DNA from: Balneolia bacterium
Lineage (GTDB): Bacteria; Bacteroidota; Rhodothermia; Balneolales; Cyclonatronaceae
Direction: 5' to 3'
Assembly (NCBI GenBank): GCA_003566395.1
Contig: PXDL01000425.1
Span: 1 to 10,276 of the forward strand
Length of the DNA: 10,276 bases
Of the stretch, positions 1 through 7,067 are shown piece by piece. A model generated the notes under the pieces. It had not been told where the DNA came from, made no database searches, and saw only the letters and a program-made list of their open reading frames with translations. The translations under genes and the position numbers were made by a program. How positions within the stretch are numbered: position 1 is the stretch's first letter; the number at the start of each line of letters is the position of its first letter.

Positions 1-752
1 CGATTTTTTTTGGAAAGCTGCGGATCAATCAAATATCCCTTCACCGAAACCAGGCTGGTGGATTCCTGTACGGGAATCAGGCTGGCTTTGTACGACTTCC
101 CAAAAATTGCCGCGACTCTGTCTGCGAGTTTTGAAGCCGGAAGTTTATAAATGGTTTCCCGTTCATCGCAAAGCTCAAAAGCAATGTCAGTATTAGCAAG
201 CGCGGCCTGCTGTACCGTCATAATGATATGCCGCAGCTCGGTAGCGTCTTTTTTCAGGAATGCGCGACGGGCCGGTACATTAAAAAACAAATTGCGAACA
301 GTTACCGTAGTTCCCGGCTCTGCCGCCGCAGGACGCAATTCTGAAAGTTCACCACCGTGTACGTCAATTTCCCATCCGGCCTCATCGTCAACACGACGGG
401 TTTTTAAGGTGATTTGTGAAACCGAGGCAACTGAGGCCATCGCTTCACCCCGAAAACCAAGCGTATGGATATTATAGAGGTCGTCAACCGTGCTGATTTT
501 GGAGGTGGCGTGCCGCTGAAAACAGAGCGGAATGTCATCGGGCGACATACCGCAACCGTTGTCCTCAACCTGAATCAGACTTCGACCCGACTGTGCAATG
601 GTTACACGAATAGAATCAGCGCCGGAGTCAATCGCGTTATCGAGCAGCTCTTTCACCACCGATGCAGGCCGCTCCACAACTTCTCCGGCTGCAATTTTAT
701 TCGAGAGCTCCGGGGGGAGCAGATGAATGATGTTCTCGGTGGTGGTGCTCAA
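1..752 (-). CDS. mutL: DNA mismatch repair protein MutL, N-terminal part (cut by window start)
   Basis: MutL couples mismatch recognition by MutS to strand incision and excision. Only the first 250 codons are present; the 3' end lies beyond base 1. Seen: the GHKL ATPase motifs in order. These are KELLDNAID at residues 34-42 (expected catalytic Glu35 and Mg-binding Asn39), DNGCGM at 64-69, the QRHATSKI block at 79-86 and GFRGEA at 99-104. NLFFNVPARR follows further on. The N-terminal IIHLLPPELSNKIAAGEVV (8-26) is the standard opening of the family. The start is TTG at 752: an in-frame TAG sits at 759-761, and no ATG or GTG lies between it and the conserved block. No clear Shine-Dalgarno is visible. 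It begins 46 bases after the small membrane protein gene and is probably co-transcribed with it. Whether the C-terminal endonuclease motif exists cannot be judged here. Family assignment is very secure; the start codon is less so. Confidence 0.97.
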   Translation of the reverse strand, partial: MSTTTENIIHLLPPELSNKIAAGEVVERPASVVKELLDNAIDSGADSIRVTIAQSGRSLIQVEDNGCGMSPDDIPLCFQRHATSKISTVDDLYNIHTLGFRGEAMASVASVSQITLKTRRVDDEAGWEIDVHGGELSELRPAAAEPGTTVTVRNLFFNVPARRAFLKKDATELRHIIMTVQQAALANTDIAFELCDERETIYKLPASKLADRVAAIFGKSYKASLIPVQESTSLVSVKGYLIDPQLSKKN

Positions 753-798
753 TGTCGGCTAATTACAAGAGGGTTCAATGGATAGTAAAATTCGGATA

Positions 799-1002
799 CT
801 AAAGCTGTAAGAAAAAATAGAACAGCGCGAACAAAATAGCTGCATACAACAAAATTGAGCGTACCTGTCCCCGGCTGGACTTGCTTTCAAGCTTGATCTC
901 CCGCCCGATTCGCTTCGCGCGGTCTTTATTCGGGTCGTAGTATCTTGGCTCGTAATTAAACCGTTTGTGCTTCTTTCTTTTGCCAATAATCGGGCCTAAC
1001 AT
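799..1002 (-). CDS. Small conserved membrane protein upstream of mutL (67 aa)
   Basis: I do not know its function. Seen: a 67-residue protein with a very basic N-terminal half (GKRKKHKRF at 7-15), a central segment FNYEPRYYDPNKD at 15-27, a charged helix-like stretch to about residue 47, and one hydrophobic segment at roughly 49-66 that ends at the C-terminus. This suggests a tail-anchored inner-membrane protein with its basic part in the cytoplasm. From memory, short proteins carrying an F-x-x-x-PRYYDP-like motif are widespread in Bacteroidota as hypothetical proteins; I could not check this. ATG start at 1002, with only a weak purine-rich stretch (AGTGGA) upstream. An alternative ATG at 1006 is in another frame. 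It lies directly before mutL in the same direction, so an operon is likely, but a functional link to mismatch repair is not implied. Confidence 0.8.
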   Translation of the reverse strand: MLGPIIGKRKKHKRFNYEPRYYDPNKDRAKRIGREIKLESKSSRGQVRSILLYAAILFALFYFFLQL

Positions 1003-1108
1003 ACATCCACTTTTTTGTTAAAAAATGCTTTGTGAATATAACCAATATGCCGAACACTTATTTTACTTCCGTCGCGGGCCTGTGTGTTGTTTTTTCAGGG
1101 TGACGGCT
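1003..1108. other. Intergenic gap between the lipoprotein gene and the small membrane protein gene
   Basis: This 106-base stretch is the largest break in the run from gatB to mutL. I see no hairpin followed by a T-run for leftward transcripts, so read-through from the operon is possible. A minus-strand TATATT hexamer at 1035-1040 could be a -10 element for the downstream pair, but no matching -35 is visible 16-18 bases before it. It is left uncalled as a promoter. Confidence 0.4.
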
Positions 1109-2014
1109 TCAGGGGTCGAACCGAAATACAGCGGCGGAAAGCGCGTCCGGGATTAGCCCATAAACGCGGTTCCGGCTAACAGCAACACCCCGGATCGGGC
1201 CGGTAAGATTGTGTGAGACCGTGTGCTCAATTCTGCCGCTCAGGCTTATGATATACAACGAATCGCTGCTTAAAGCCCAGATTCTTCGGTTTTTCAGATA
1301 CATGGCTTTCACATCCGGAGCTCCTGCCGTAAACCCGCGATAGCCTCCACCCGAGGAAAGCTCATGTATTAACCCCCGTTCGGCTTCAAGCACAAAAAGC
1401 TGATCTTCATGTGCCAGCAACGCACGCAGCGGAAGCTCAATATCATATGAATTCAGGGTGATGAGCGACTGAAGGCGTCCGTTCCGGTCAAATTTTAGTA
1501 TCGTCTCCGAATCGGAATCATACACATAAATTTCATCGAAGGCATTTACAGAAACGGCGGCAGGTGAAAAAAAGGCCGGATTGACTCCCTGCCTGTCTGA
1601 AGGCGGTTTGATGGTGCTCAGGTAAGCCAGGCGGCGGTCGAAAAGCTGCACCCGGTTGTTCTGAAGGTCGGCCACATAAATACGCATGCCGTTGGTGGCA
1701 TCAATATCGGAAGGGCGGTCGAACCGGGAGTCACCCGATCCTCTTGAGCCGACCGAATCGGTTCGGTTTCCACCGGTATCCAAAGTAATCAGCCTGTTCC
1801 TGCCCGATTCCACGATATAAATTCTTTCATCCCCGGCCGTAAAGTCAATAGCGGAGGCATCACGGAAACCGCGGTTGATTTCGGTAAACACAAGTTCCGC
1901 ATCCCTTCGCTCGTCCACCACCGGTGCACCCTCCGTCCGATCGAGCTGCTCGGCGGAGGCCGAACATCCGAACCAAAGCAACGAAGCTAAAAAAAGGATA
2001 CAGACAACTTTCAT
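1109..2014 (-). CDS. Exported lipoprotein with an NHL/6-bladed beta-propeller-like fold
   Basis: Probably a membrane-anchored periplasmic or outer-membrane beta-propeller protein of unknown role; propellers of this type usually bind ligands or proteins. Seen (301 aa from the ATG): a hydrophobic signal (4-16) ending in LLWFGC with Cys17 as the likely lipidated residue. The W at -3 is an unusual lipobox. After a short linker come repeated strand patterns typical of NHL repeats: AIDFTAGDERIYIVESGRNRL at 55-75, RPSDIDATNGMRIYVADLQN from 100 with NNRVQLFD at 119-126, and PAAVSVNAFDEIYVYDSDS at 151-169. Weaker blades follow around 193-218, 235-258 and 274-300. That gives about six blades, filling the protein. 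Start: ATG at 2014 overlaps the purD stop by one base (TGATG), a typical coupling arrangement. A GTG one codon earlier (2017) would give 302 aa and cannot be excluded. Confidence in propeller/lipoprotein is good; biological role unknown. Confidence 0.82.
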   Translation of the reverse strand: MKVVCILFLASLLWFGCSASAEQLDRTEGAPVVDERRDAELVFTEINRGFRDASAIDFTAGDERIYIVESGRNRLITLDTGGNRTDSVGSRGSGDSRFDRPSDIDATNGMRIYVADLQNNRVQLFDRRLAYLSTIKPPSDRQGVNPAFFSPAAVSVNAFDEIYVYDSDSETILKFDRNGRLQSLITLNSYDIELPLRALLAHEDQLFVLEAERGLIHELSSGGGYRGFTAGAPDVKAMYLKNRRIWALSSDSLYIISLSGRIEHTVSHNLTGPIRGVAVSRNRVYGLIPDALSAAVFRFDP

Positions 2015-3315
2015 CACAAATATTTCAACCCTTTTGCACCAATATCACGACGGTAATACATTCCTTCGAACTGAACACTCGACACGCCCCGGTAGGCGTT
2101 TGTGATCGACTCCCTGAGGGTGCGGCCTTTCCCTACGATATTCAGCACACGGCCACCGCTGGTTACAAGTCGGCCGGTTTCTTCATCCATACCGGTTCCG
2201 CAGTGAAATGAAAGCAGATGTTCCGTATCGGCCGGAATCCCGGAAATCACACGGCCCTTAGGGTAGGAACGCGGATATCCTTCAGAGGCAAGAACCACGC
2301 AGGTATAATAGACGTCGGGGTCGGTTTCAATCTTTATGGTGTCCAGGCGTCCGTTCGCCACAGCCAGCAGCAGGTCGTTAATATCTGTAAGCAGTGCAGG
2401 CAGAATTACCTGACACTCAGGGTCACCAAACCGGCAATTATATTCGATTACTTTCGGGCCGTCGGGGGTCATCATCAAGCCGCAGTAAAGCACGCCCTTG
2501 TAAGGATGCCCTTCCTTTTTCATGGCCTCGATTGTGCGGTTAACTATCGAACGGGTAATTTCAGCCAGGGATTCGTGGTCAAGCAGAGGTGTGGGGGCAT
2601 AGGCTCCCATACCTCCGGTATTCAGGCCCGTATCTTCTTCACCGATCCGCTTGTGATCCTGGGCGTGGGCAATGACCTGTGCCGTCTCTCCGTCGCAAAC
2701 CGCAAAGACGGATACCTCCTCACCTTCCAGGAACTCTTCAATTATGATGCGGTCCGAAGCCGACCTGAGTGCTTTATCCTCACGGATATAGTCCAGAGCG
2801 TTGAAGGCTTCAGTCCGATCCTGACATATAAAAACACCTTTTCCGGCGGCCAGTCCGTCCGCTTTAATTACAAGCGGCCAGGTAGTGCAATCCCCGATAT
2901 ATTCGGCCGCTTCATTTTGCCCGTCCATGGAAAAAAGACGGTATTCGCCTGTTGGGATTCCATATTTTTGCATGATTTCTTTGGCGAAGGATTTGCTTCC
3001 TTCAAGCTGTGCAGCCGCGGCCGAAGGGCCGAAAACCGCGCATCCCCGGGCTTCAAGATAATCGGCGATACCGTCAACCAGCGGCTGTTCGGGGCCCACA
3101 ACGGTAAGGGTGATGCCCTGTTCTTGTATAAATTCGGAAACGGCATCAAAATCAGAAATATCAAGGGCGATATTGGTTCCCAGTTCGGCGGTACCGGGAT
3201 TTCCCGGCGCTATGAAAAGTTTTCCGGTACGGAAAGACTTGCGAAGGGCCCACGCCAGTGCGTGTTCGCGCCCTCCGCTTCCTATCAGCAATACATGAAC
3301 CGGCTCGGAACTCAT
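2014..3315 (-). CDS. purD: Phosphoribosylamine--glycine ligase (GAR synthetase)
   Basis: Catalyses the second step of de novo purine synthesis: 5-phosphoribosylamine + glycine + ATP to glycinamide ribonucleotide, in the cytoplasm. Seen: 433 aa, close to the normal length for a monofunctional PurD. The N-terminal domain opens with LLIGSGGREHAL (9-20) and has GPEQPLVDG at 74-82. The ATP-grasp domain shows KADGLAAGKG (151-160), EEFLEGEEVSVF (193-204), NTGGMGAYAP (232-241) and the metal/substrate motif EYNCRFGDPE (291-300). The C-terminal domain is complete to KGLKYL. It is not fused to PurM or PurN. The ATG at 3315 follows the tpiA TGA with no spacer (TGAATG), so translation probably depends on ribosomes leaving tpiA. 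No other purine gene lies in the window, so the gene is separated from any pur cluster. Assignment is very secure. Confidence 0.98.
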   Translation of the reverse strand: MSSEPVHVLLIGSGGREHALAWALRKSFRTGKLFIAPGNPGTAELGTNIALDISDFDAVSEFIQEQGITLTVVGPEQPLVDGIADYLEARGCAVFGPSAAAAQLEGSKSFAKEIMQKYGIPTGEYRLFSMDGQNEAAEYIGDCTTWPLVIKADGLAAGKGVFICQDRTEAFNALDYIREDKALRSASDRIIIEEFLEGEEVSVFAVCDGETAQVIAHAQDHKRIGEEDTGLNTGGMGAYAPTPLLDHESLAEITRSIVNRTIEAMKKEGHPYKGVLYCGLMMTPDGPKVIEYNCRFGDPECQVILPALLTDINDLLLAVANGRLDTIKIETDPDVYYTCVVLASEGYPRSYPKGRVISGIPADTEHLLSFHCGTGMDEETGRLVTSGGRVLNIVGKGRTLRESITNAYRGVSSVQFEGMYYRRDIGAKGLKYL

Positions 3316-4092
3316 TCAGCTTTTGTATTGGGCTTCGGCCGCACGAACAATCTCAAGAAAGCTGTCCGGTTTCAGGCTGGCTCCGCCAATAAGTCCGCCG
3401 TCAACATCTTCACAGCCGAGCAGCTCGGCAGCATTTCCCGGATTCATGCTTCCGCCGTAGAGGATTTGCATCCCCCCGGCAATTTTCCCGTTGTAGAGGC
3501 CGGCCACTTTTTTACGGATAACGGCATGCATGTCCTGCGCCTGCTCCGGGCTTGCCGTCTCACCCGTTCCGATGGCCCATACCGGCTCATAAGCTATTAC
3601 AATCTTTCCGGCGGCATCTGCGCTAATGCCTTTCAGCGCTGCTTCAACCTGATCTTTAACTATATTTTCGTGAACGCCTTTTTTGCGCTCATCCAGAAGT
3701 TCACCTACGCACACAACGGGTACAAGTCCGGCCTGAAGTGCTTTTTGCGTTTTTTTATTTACAGTTTCATCGGTTTCATTAAAATACTGACGCCGTTCGG
3801 AGTGGCCGATAATTACATAGCCGGCGCCGGTCTCCCTGATCATAGCCGCCGTTATTTCACCGGTGAACGCACCCTTGTCTTCATAGTGCATGTTCTGGGC
3901 GCCGATATGCAGCCCCTTTACAGGAGATGCGGCATCAACGGCAGGTTTCAGCGAGGTGTAAACCGGGCAAAGCAACATTTCCACTCCTTCTGGAGCGGCT
4001 TTAATTTCTTTGGAAAGCGTGTTGAAATACGATTTAGTTTCTTCGGCATTCTGGTGCATTTTCCAGTTGCCGGCAATTAAAAATGGTCTCAT
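3316..4092 (-). CDS. tpiA: Triosephosphate isomerase
   Basis: Interconverts dihydroxyacetone phosphate and glyceraldehyde 3-phosphate in glycolysis and gluconeogenesis; normally a cytoplasmic homodimer. Seen: 258 aa, the usual length for a bacterial TIM barrel. Catalytic residues are all present: Asn9 and Lys11 in AGNWKM, His97 in IIGHSERR, and Glu169 in AYEPVWAIGTG, whose AIGTG (174-178) is the hinge-lid loop 6. Phosphate-binding turns are YGGSMNPGNA (212-221) and GGLIGGASL (232-240). The ATG at 4092 overlaps the upstream stop (ATGA), and a good Shine-Dalgarno (GAGGAA, 4098-4103) sits 5 bases upstream, inside the end of the thioredoxin-like gene. Its own TGA abuts the purD ATG. Assignment is very secure. 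Confidence 0.98.
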   Translation of the reverse strand: MRPFLIAGNWKMHQNAEETKSYFNTLSKEIKAAPEGVEMLLCPVYTSLKPAVDAASPVKGLHIGAQNMHYEDKGAFTGEITAAMIRETGAGYVIIGHSERRQYFNETDETVNKKTQKALQAGLVPVVCVGELLDERKKGVHENIVKDQVEAALKGISADAAGKIVIAYEPVWAIGTGETASPEQAQDMHAVIRKKVAGLYNGKIAGGMQILYGGSMNPGNAAELLGCEDVDGGLIGGASLKPDSFLEIVRAAEAQYKS

Positions 4093-5477
4093 GAAGGTTC
4101 CTCATTTAATAGTGTTCGGATGTCTTGTTCAATAATGGAAAACTCCGTACCGGTATATTTGCGAACAATTTTGCCGTCCGGATCGATCAGAAGCCGTGTT
4201 GGCTTCACAACCACATTGAAGGTATCCATTAGTTCTGCACGGTGTACTTCACGCGCTTTGGCAACCGGCCAGTTCGAAGGCCGCTCCTCATAAAACGCGC
4301 TGATAGTGATAGCACTTTCGTTGGTTGGCACAGTCAGGAATTGTACCTCGTCTTTTACTTCTTCGTGGAAAAAGTTCATTAGTGTATGCTGGGTCATATA
4401 CCGGGGAGTAGCCAGATCAACGACTTCAATGAGCAGATACCGGCCTTCGAAATCGCTGTTTCGCACCGTGCGCTCATCGCGAAGACGAAGCTCGAAAAAA
4501 GGCGCCTCCATTCCCTGAGCCAGGTGTTGAAGATCGTATGAATAAATATCGGCCCAGTGCTCCAGTGTGGAATCGTCTCCGTGGTTTTCACGGAATTCGG
4601 CGAGAAGCTTTAGCGCCTCTTCCGCCTGATCGTGTTCCACCAGTATTTCAATTTTGCGCATTTCAAGTAGGATAGCGTCCTCTTCCGGAATGCCGGTTTG
4701 GAGCAGTGAATCTATGAATGCAAGCCCCTGATCCGCTCCTTGAAGCCGGGTTAGTGCTCCTGCCGCAATACTTGCGCGATCGGCTGTAAAGCGCTTCTTG
4801 TTGGCAAGTCCGTGTTTTGCCCGGGCGAGTGCAAGCTCATCATCCCAGCCTTCAATCACTTCAATCGAACGCAGGGTTGCGGTTTCGGAAGCAAGAGTAT
4901 TAGGGTGAAGCTCATCAACCGACCAGTATAAATCGCTCCAGGTGCGAAGCAACACAGGAATGGTGTCCTGGGTGACCTCAGCCACGCCTGAATTGATGTA
5001 ATCGACTACCCGATTGTAGTTTCTTTCTACGCGGCGGTAATCTGAAACGGCATTATTTTCGCGAGACTTCGCCCTGAAGGTTTCTGCGAAAGCCGGAATC
5101 TCGGCCCGTATCTCCACATCGTCACCTTCGCTGAGCACCAGAGTCGCCGTAGAAATCAAGCGCTGATTTCGGGTCACGGAGACCACATATTCATCACGCT
5201 CTTTGAACCGTGCGTTGTCTGAAAACATGCCGTTCACATCCGTAACAGCGTAAAAAAGGGTGTCAATCCGCTCGGCCGAACGGTCATATTCTATAATGGC
5301 CACCCCTATGCCTGAATAATCTCCGGTGTCGTCGAGATTATGGTCCACGGTAATAATGCCGGAAATTTGGGCGCTGTAGGGAAAACGGTTTTCCTGCGCC
5401 TGTGCTTCATCTGCAAAAGGAGTAACCGCAATTAAACCTGCGCATACAAATGCTGCTATTGTATAAAATGTATTCAT
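4089..5477 (-). CDS. Exported TlpA-like thioredoxin-fold protein lacking the redox cysteines
   Basis: No experimentally known function that I recognise. Seen (462 aa): an N-terminal signal peptide (about 1-28, hydrophobic 6-19, AQAQ end). Next comes a beta-rich domain at about 34-130 with ISGIITVD and a VTDVNGMFSD turn, like carboxypeptidase-regulatory or CNA-B-type sandwich domains. A helical, TPR-like middle follows at about 135-320, and a C-terminal thioredoxin fold at about 325-455. That last domain keeps the TlpA landmarks SDFEGRYLLIEV (341-352) and the cis-Pro motif KPTRLLIDPDGKI (425-437). However, the WCGPC position reads LATPR (355-359), and the mature protein contains no cysteine at all (the only one, Cys12, is in the signal). 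It therefore cannot do thiol-disulfide exchange; a scaffold, chaperone or binding role is inferred. Downstream of gatB by 3 bases and overlapping tpiA by 4. ATG start at 5477 without a clear Shine-Dalgarno. Confidence 0.8.
   Translation of the reverse strand: MNTFYTIAAFVCAGLIAVTPFADEAQAQENRFPYSAQISGIITVDHNLDDTGDYSGIGVAIIEYDRSAERIDTLFYAVTDVNGMFSDNARFKERDEYVVSVTRNQRLISTATLVLSEGDDVEIRAEIPAFAETFRAKSRENNAVSDYRRVERNYNRVVDYINSGVAEVTQDTIPVLLRTWSDLYWSVDELHPNTLASETATLRSIEVIEGWDDELALARAKHGLANKKRFTADRASIAAGALTRLQGADQGLAFIDSLLQTGIPEEDAILLEMRKIEILVEHDQAEEALKLLAEFRENHGDDSTLEHWADIYSYDLQHLAQGMEAPFFELRLRDERTVRNSDFEGRYLLIEVVDLATPRYMTQHTLMNFFHEEVKDEVQFLTVPTNESAITISAFYEERPSNWPVAKAREVHRAELMDTFNVVVKPTRLLIDPDGKIVRKYTGTEFSIIEQDIRTLLNEEPS
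4098..4103 (-). promoter_or_regulatory. Shine-Dalgarno of tpiA
   Basis: GAGGAA on the minus strand lies 5 bases before the tpiA ATG and within the last codons of the upstream gene. It is one of only a few strong ribosome-binding sites here, which fits a highly expressed glycolytic gene. Confidence 0.75.
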
Positions 5478-5480
5478 GTA

Positions 5481-6953
5481 TTATTGAGATTCGAGTTTCG
5501 TTTGAACCATGGCCGTAACCATTTGGGGATTGGCTTTTCCTTTGGTCTGTTTCATAACCTGACCCACGAAAAATCCCATAAGTTTCTTTTTGCCTTCCTT
5601 GTAACGCTGAACTTCTTCGGGATTGTCTGCCAGAACCTGATCCACAACCGGTTCAAGAAATCCGGTATCTGAAACCTGTATCAGGTTTTTTTCTTTGGCG
5701 ATACTTGCGGCGTCTCCGTCCTGCTCCAGCATCTCGTTAAAAATGGTCTGCATGGCCGAAGAACTTATTTTATCTGAATCGCGAAGTTCCAGGAGTCCGG
5801 CAATACGGGAAGGCGAAACCGGGAAATCTTCTATCGTGCCGCCCTGCTCATTCATCACCCTTTTCACTTCGGTGAGCACCAGATTTGCGGCAAGCTTCGG
5901 GTTGTCACATTCCCTGAGAATTTCTTCAAAAAAATCGGCTGAAGCGCGTTGTTCTGTAAGCAGATGTGCATCGTATTCGGAAAGGCCCATTTCGGATACG
6001 AAACGTTTTTTTCGCGCCTCCGGAAGTTCGGGCAAGCTTGCTTTCACTTCTTTCAGCAGTTCACCGGTCACGATTACCGGAGGCAGGTCGGGATCGGGAA
6101 AATAGCGGTAGTCGTGGGCTTCCTCTTTGGAACGAAGCTGACGCGTTTCAAGCCTTGAAGCATCCCAAAGCAGGGTTGTTTGCACAACTTCGCCCCCTTC
6201 CCGGACCAGCTGGCGCTGACGCTCGGCCTCATAGGTAAGGGCACGCTCCACATTGCGAAAAGAGTTCAGATTTTTTATCTCGGTGCGTGTTCCAAGCTTA
6301 TGCCGGCCCACCGGTCTGATTGAAATATTGGCATCGCAGCGTAAACTGCCTTCTTCCATATTTCCATCACAAATACCGAGATACTGTACAAGCTGCCGGA
6401 TGCGGGTAAGGTAGGCGTAAGCTTCCTGAGGCGAGCGGATGTCCGGCTCCGAAACAATCTCAATGAGCGGCGTTCCGGCCCGGTTGAGGTCCACCAGCGT
6501 ATGCCTGGGGTCCTGATCATGAATTGATTTGCCGGCATCTTCTTCCATATGGATGCGGTTGATGCCGATACGTTTTTTTTGCCCGTCTTCCGTGTCGATA
6601 TCTACAAAGCCGTCGTGGCAAATCGGGGTTTCATACTGTGAAATCTGGTACCCTTTGGGCAGATCCGGATAGAAGTAATTTTTTCGGGCAAAAATGGATT
6701 TGGGTGCAATGCTGCAATTTGTAGCTAACCCCATTTTTATGATGTATCGCACCAGATTTTCATTCAGAACCGGCAGTGTGCCCGGATGTCCGAGACACAG
6801 CGGTGAAATATGGGTATTGGGGTTTCCGCCGAACGCAGCAGATACAGGAGCAAAAGCCTTGCTGTTTGTGCGCAGCTGTGCATGAACTTCAAGGCCAATT
6901 ACGGTTTCAAAGCCGGTTTCCTGTTCAGAACCGATAGAGGATACAGTACTCAA
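5481..6953 (-). CDS. gatB: Aspartyl/glutamyl-tRNA(Asn/Gln) amidotransferase subunit B
   Basis: GatB is the kinase/tRNA-binding subunit of GatCAB. It phosphorylates Glu (or Asp) on misacylated tRNA-Gln (or tRNA-Asn), and ammonia from GatA then amidates it. Seen: 490 aa, normal length. ETVIGLEVHAQL (16-27) opens the cradle domain. ARKNYFYPDLPKGYQISQ lies at 89-106, the catalytic IHMEEDAGKS at 134-143, the family signature DLNRAGTPLIEIVSEPD at 155-171 and MEEGSLRCDANIS at 199-211. The helical and YqeY-like tail contains KKLMGFFVGQVMKQTKGKANPQ (456-477). The region where some GatB proteins carry zinc cysteines reads SKAFAPVSAAFGG, the non-zinc variant also known from Staphylococcus. Start: TTG at 6953, since an in-frame TAG lies at 6966-6968 and the conserved block begins at residue 15-16. 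gatA and gatC are not in the window. It is the first gene of the tight operon. Confidence 0.98.
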   Translation of the reverse strand: MSTVSSIGSEQETGFETVIGLEVHAQLRTNSKAFAPVSAAFGGNPNTHISPLCLGHPGTLPVLNENLVRYIIKMGLATNCSIAPKSIFARKNYFYPDLPKGYQISQYETPICHDGFVDIDTEDGQKKRIGINRIHMEEDAGKSIHDQDPRHTLVDLNRAGTPLIEIVSEPDIRSPQEAYAYLTRIRQLVQYLGICDGNMEEGSLRCDANISIRPVGRHKLGTRTEIKNLNSFRNVERALTYEAERQRQLVREGGEVVQTTLLWDASRLETRQLRSKEEAHDYRYFPDPDLPPVIVTGELLKEVKASLPELPEARKKRFVSEMGLSEYDAHLLTEQRASADFFEEILRECDNPKLAANLVLTEVKRVMNEQGGTIEDFPVSPSRIAGLLELRDSDKISSSAMQTIFNEMLEQDGDAASIAKEKNLIQVSDTGFLEPVVDQVLADNPEEVQRYKEGKKKLMGFFVGQVMKQTKGKANPQMVTAMVQTKLESQ

Positions 6954-6997
6954 AAGAGATGATTGCTAAATTCGAATTGAAAAACTTCACGCCTTAG

Positions 6998-7042
6998 AAT
7001 TAGCTTTCTAATTTACTAAACATCCGGGGATAATTCACCCCG
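6998..7042 (-). terminator. Possible weak hairpins between aguA and gatB
   Basis: Two small inverted repeats lie in the 114-base gap after the aguA stop. CGGGG/CCCCG (7025-7029 with 7038-7042, 8-base loop) starts 25 bases after the stop. AATTAG/CTAATT (6998-7003 with 7008-7013, 4-base loop) follows. Neither is followed by a proper T-run on the minus strand, so at most they attenuate transcription between the putrescine genes and gatB. No good promoter for gatB is visible in the gap. Confidence 0.25.
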
Positions 7043-7067
7043 CACGGCGATTATTCTGATGTACAGC

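Noticed and set aside
151..785. Plus-strand open frames opposite mutL
   Set aside because: The minus strand carries uninterrupted MutL with all GHKL motifs; these frames are antisense shadows.
759..986. A 75-codon minus-strand frame overlapping the 67-aa membrane protein gene
   Set aside because: It is a shifted frame of the same region. The chosen frame gives a patterned protein with a clean membrane segment, whereas this one gives a featureless basic and polar sequence.
2218..4080. A 620-codon open frame on the plus strand opposite purD and tpiA
   Set aside because: purD and tpiA are in the same frame because the tpiA stop abuts the purD start, so their antisense frame happens to stay open across both. 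The translation is rich in aromatic and basic residues, has no recognisable motif, and the sense genes are unambiguous.
6800..6870. GatB lacking the cysteines found in some homologues
   Set aside because: Non-cysteine GatB variants are normal in several lineages, including Staphylococcus, so this is not a sign of lost function.
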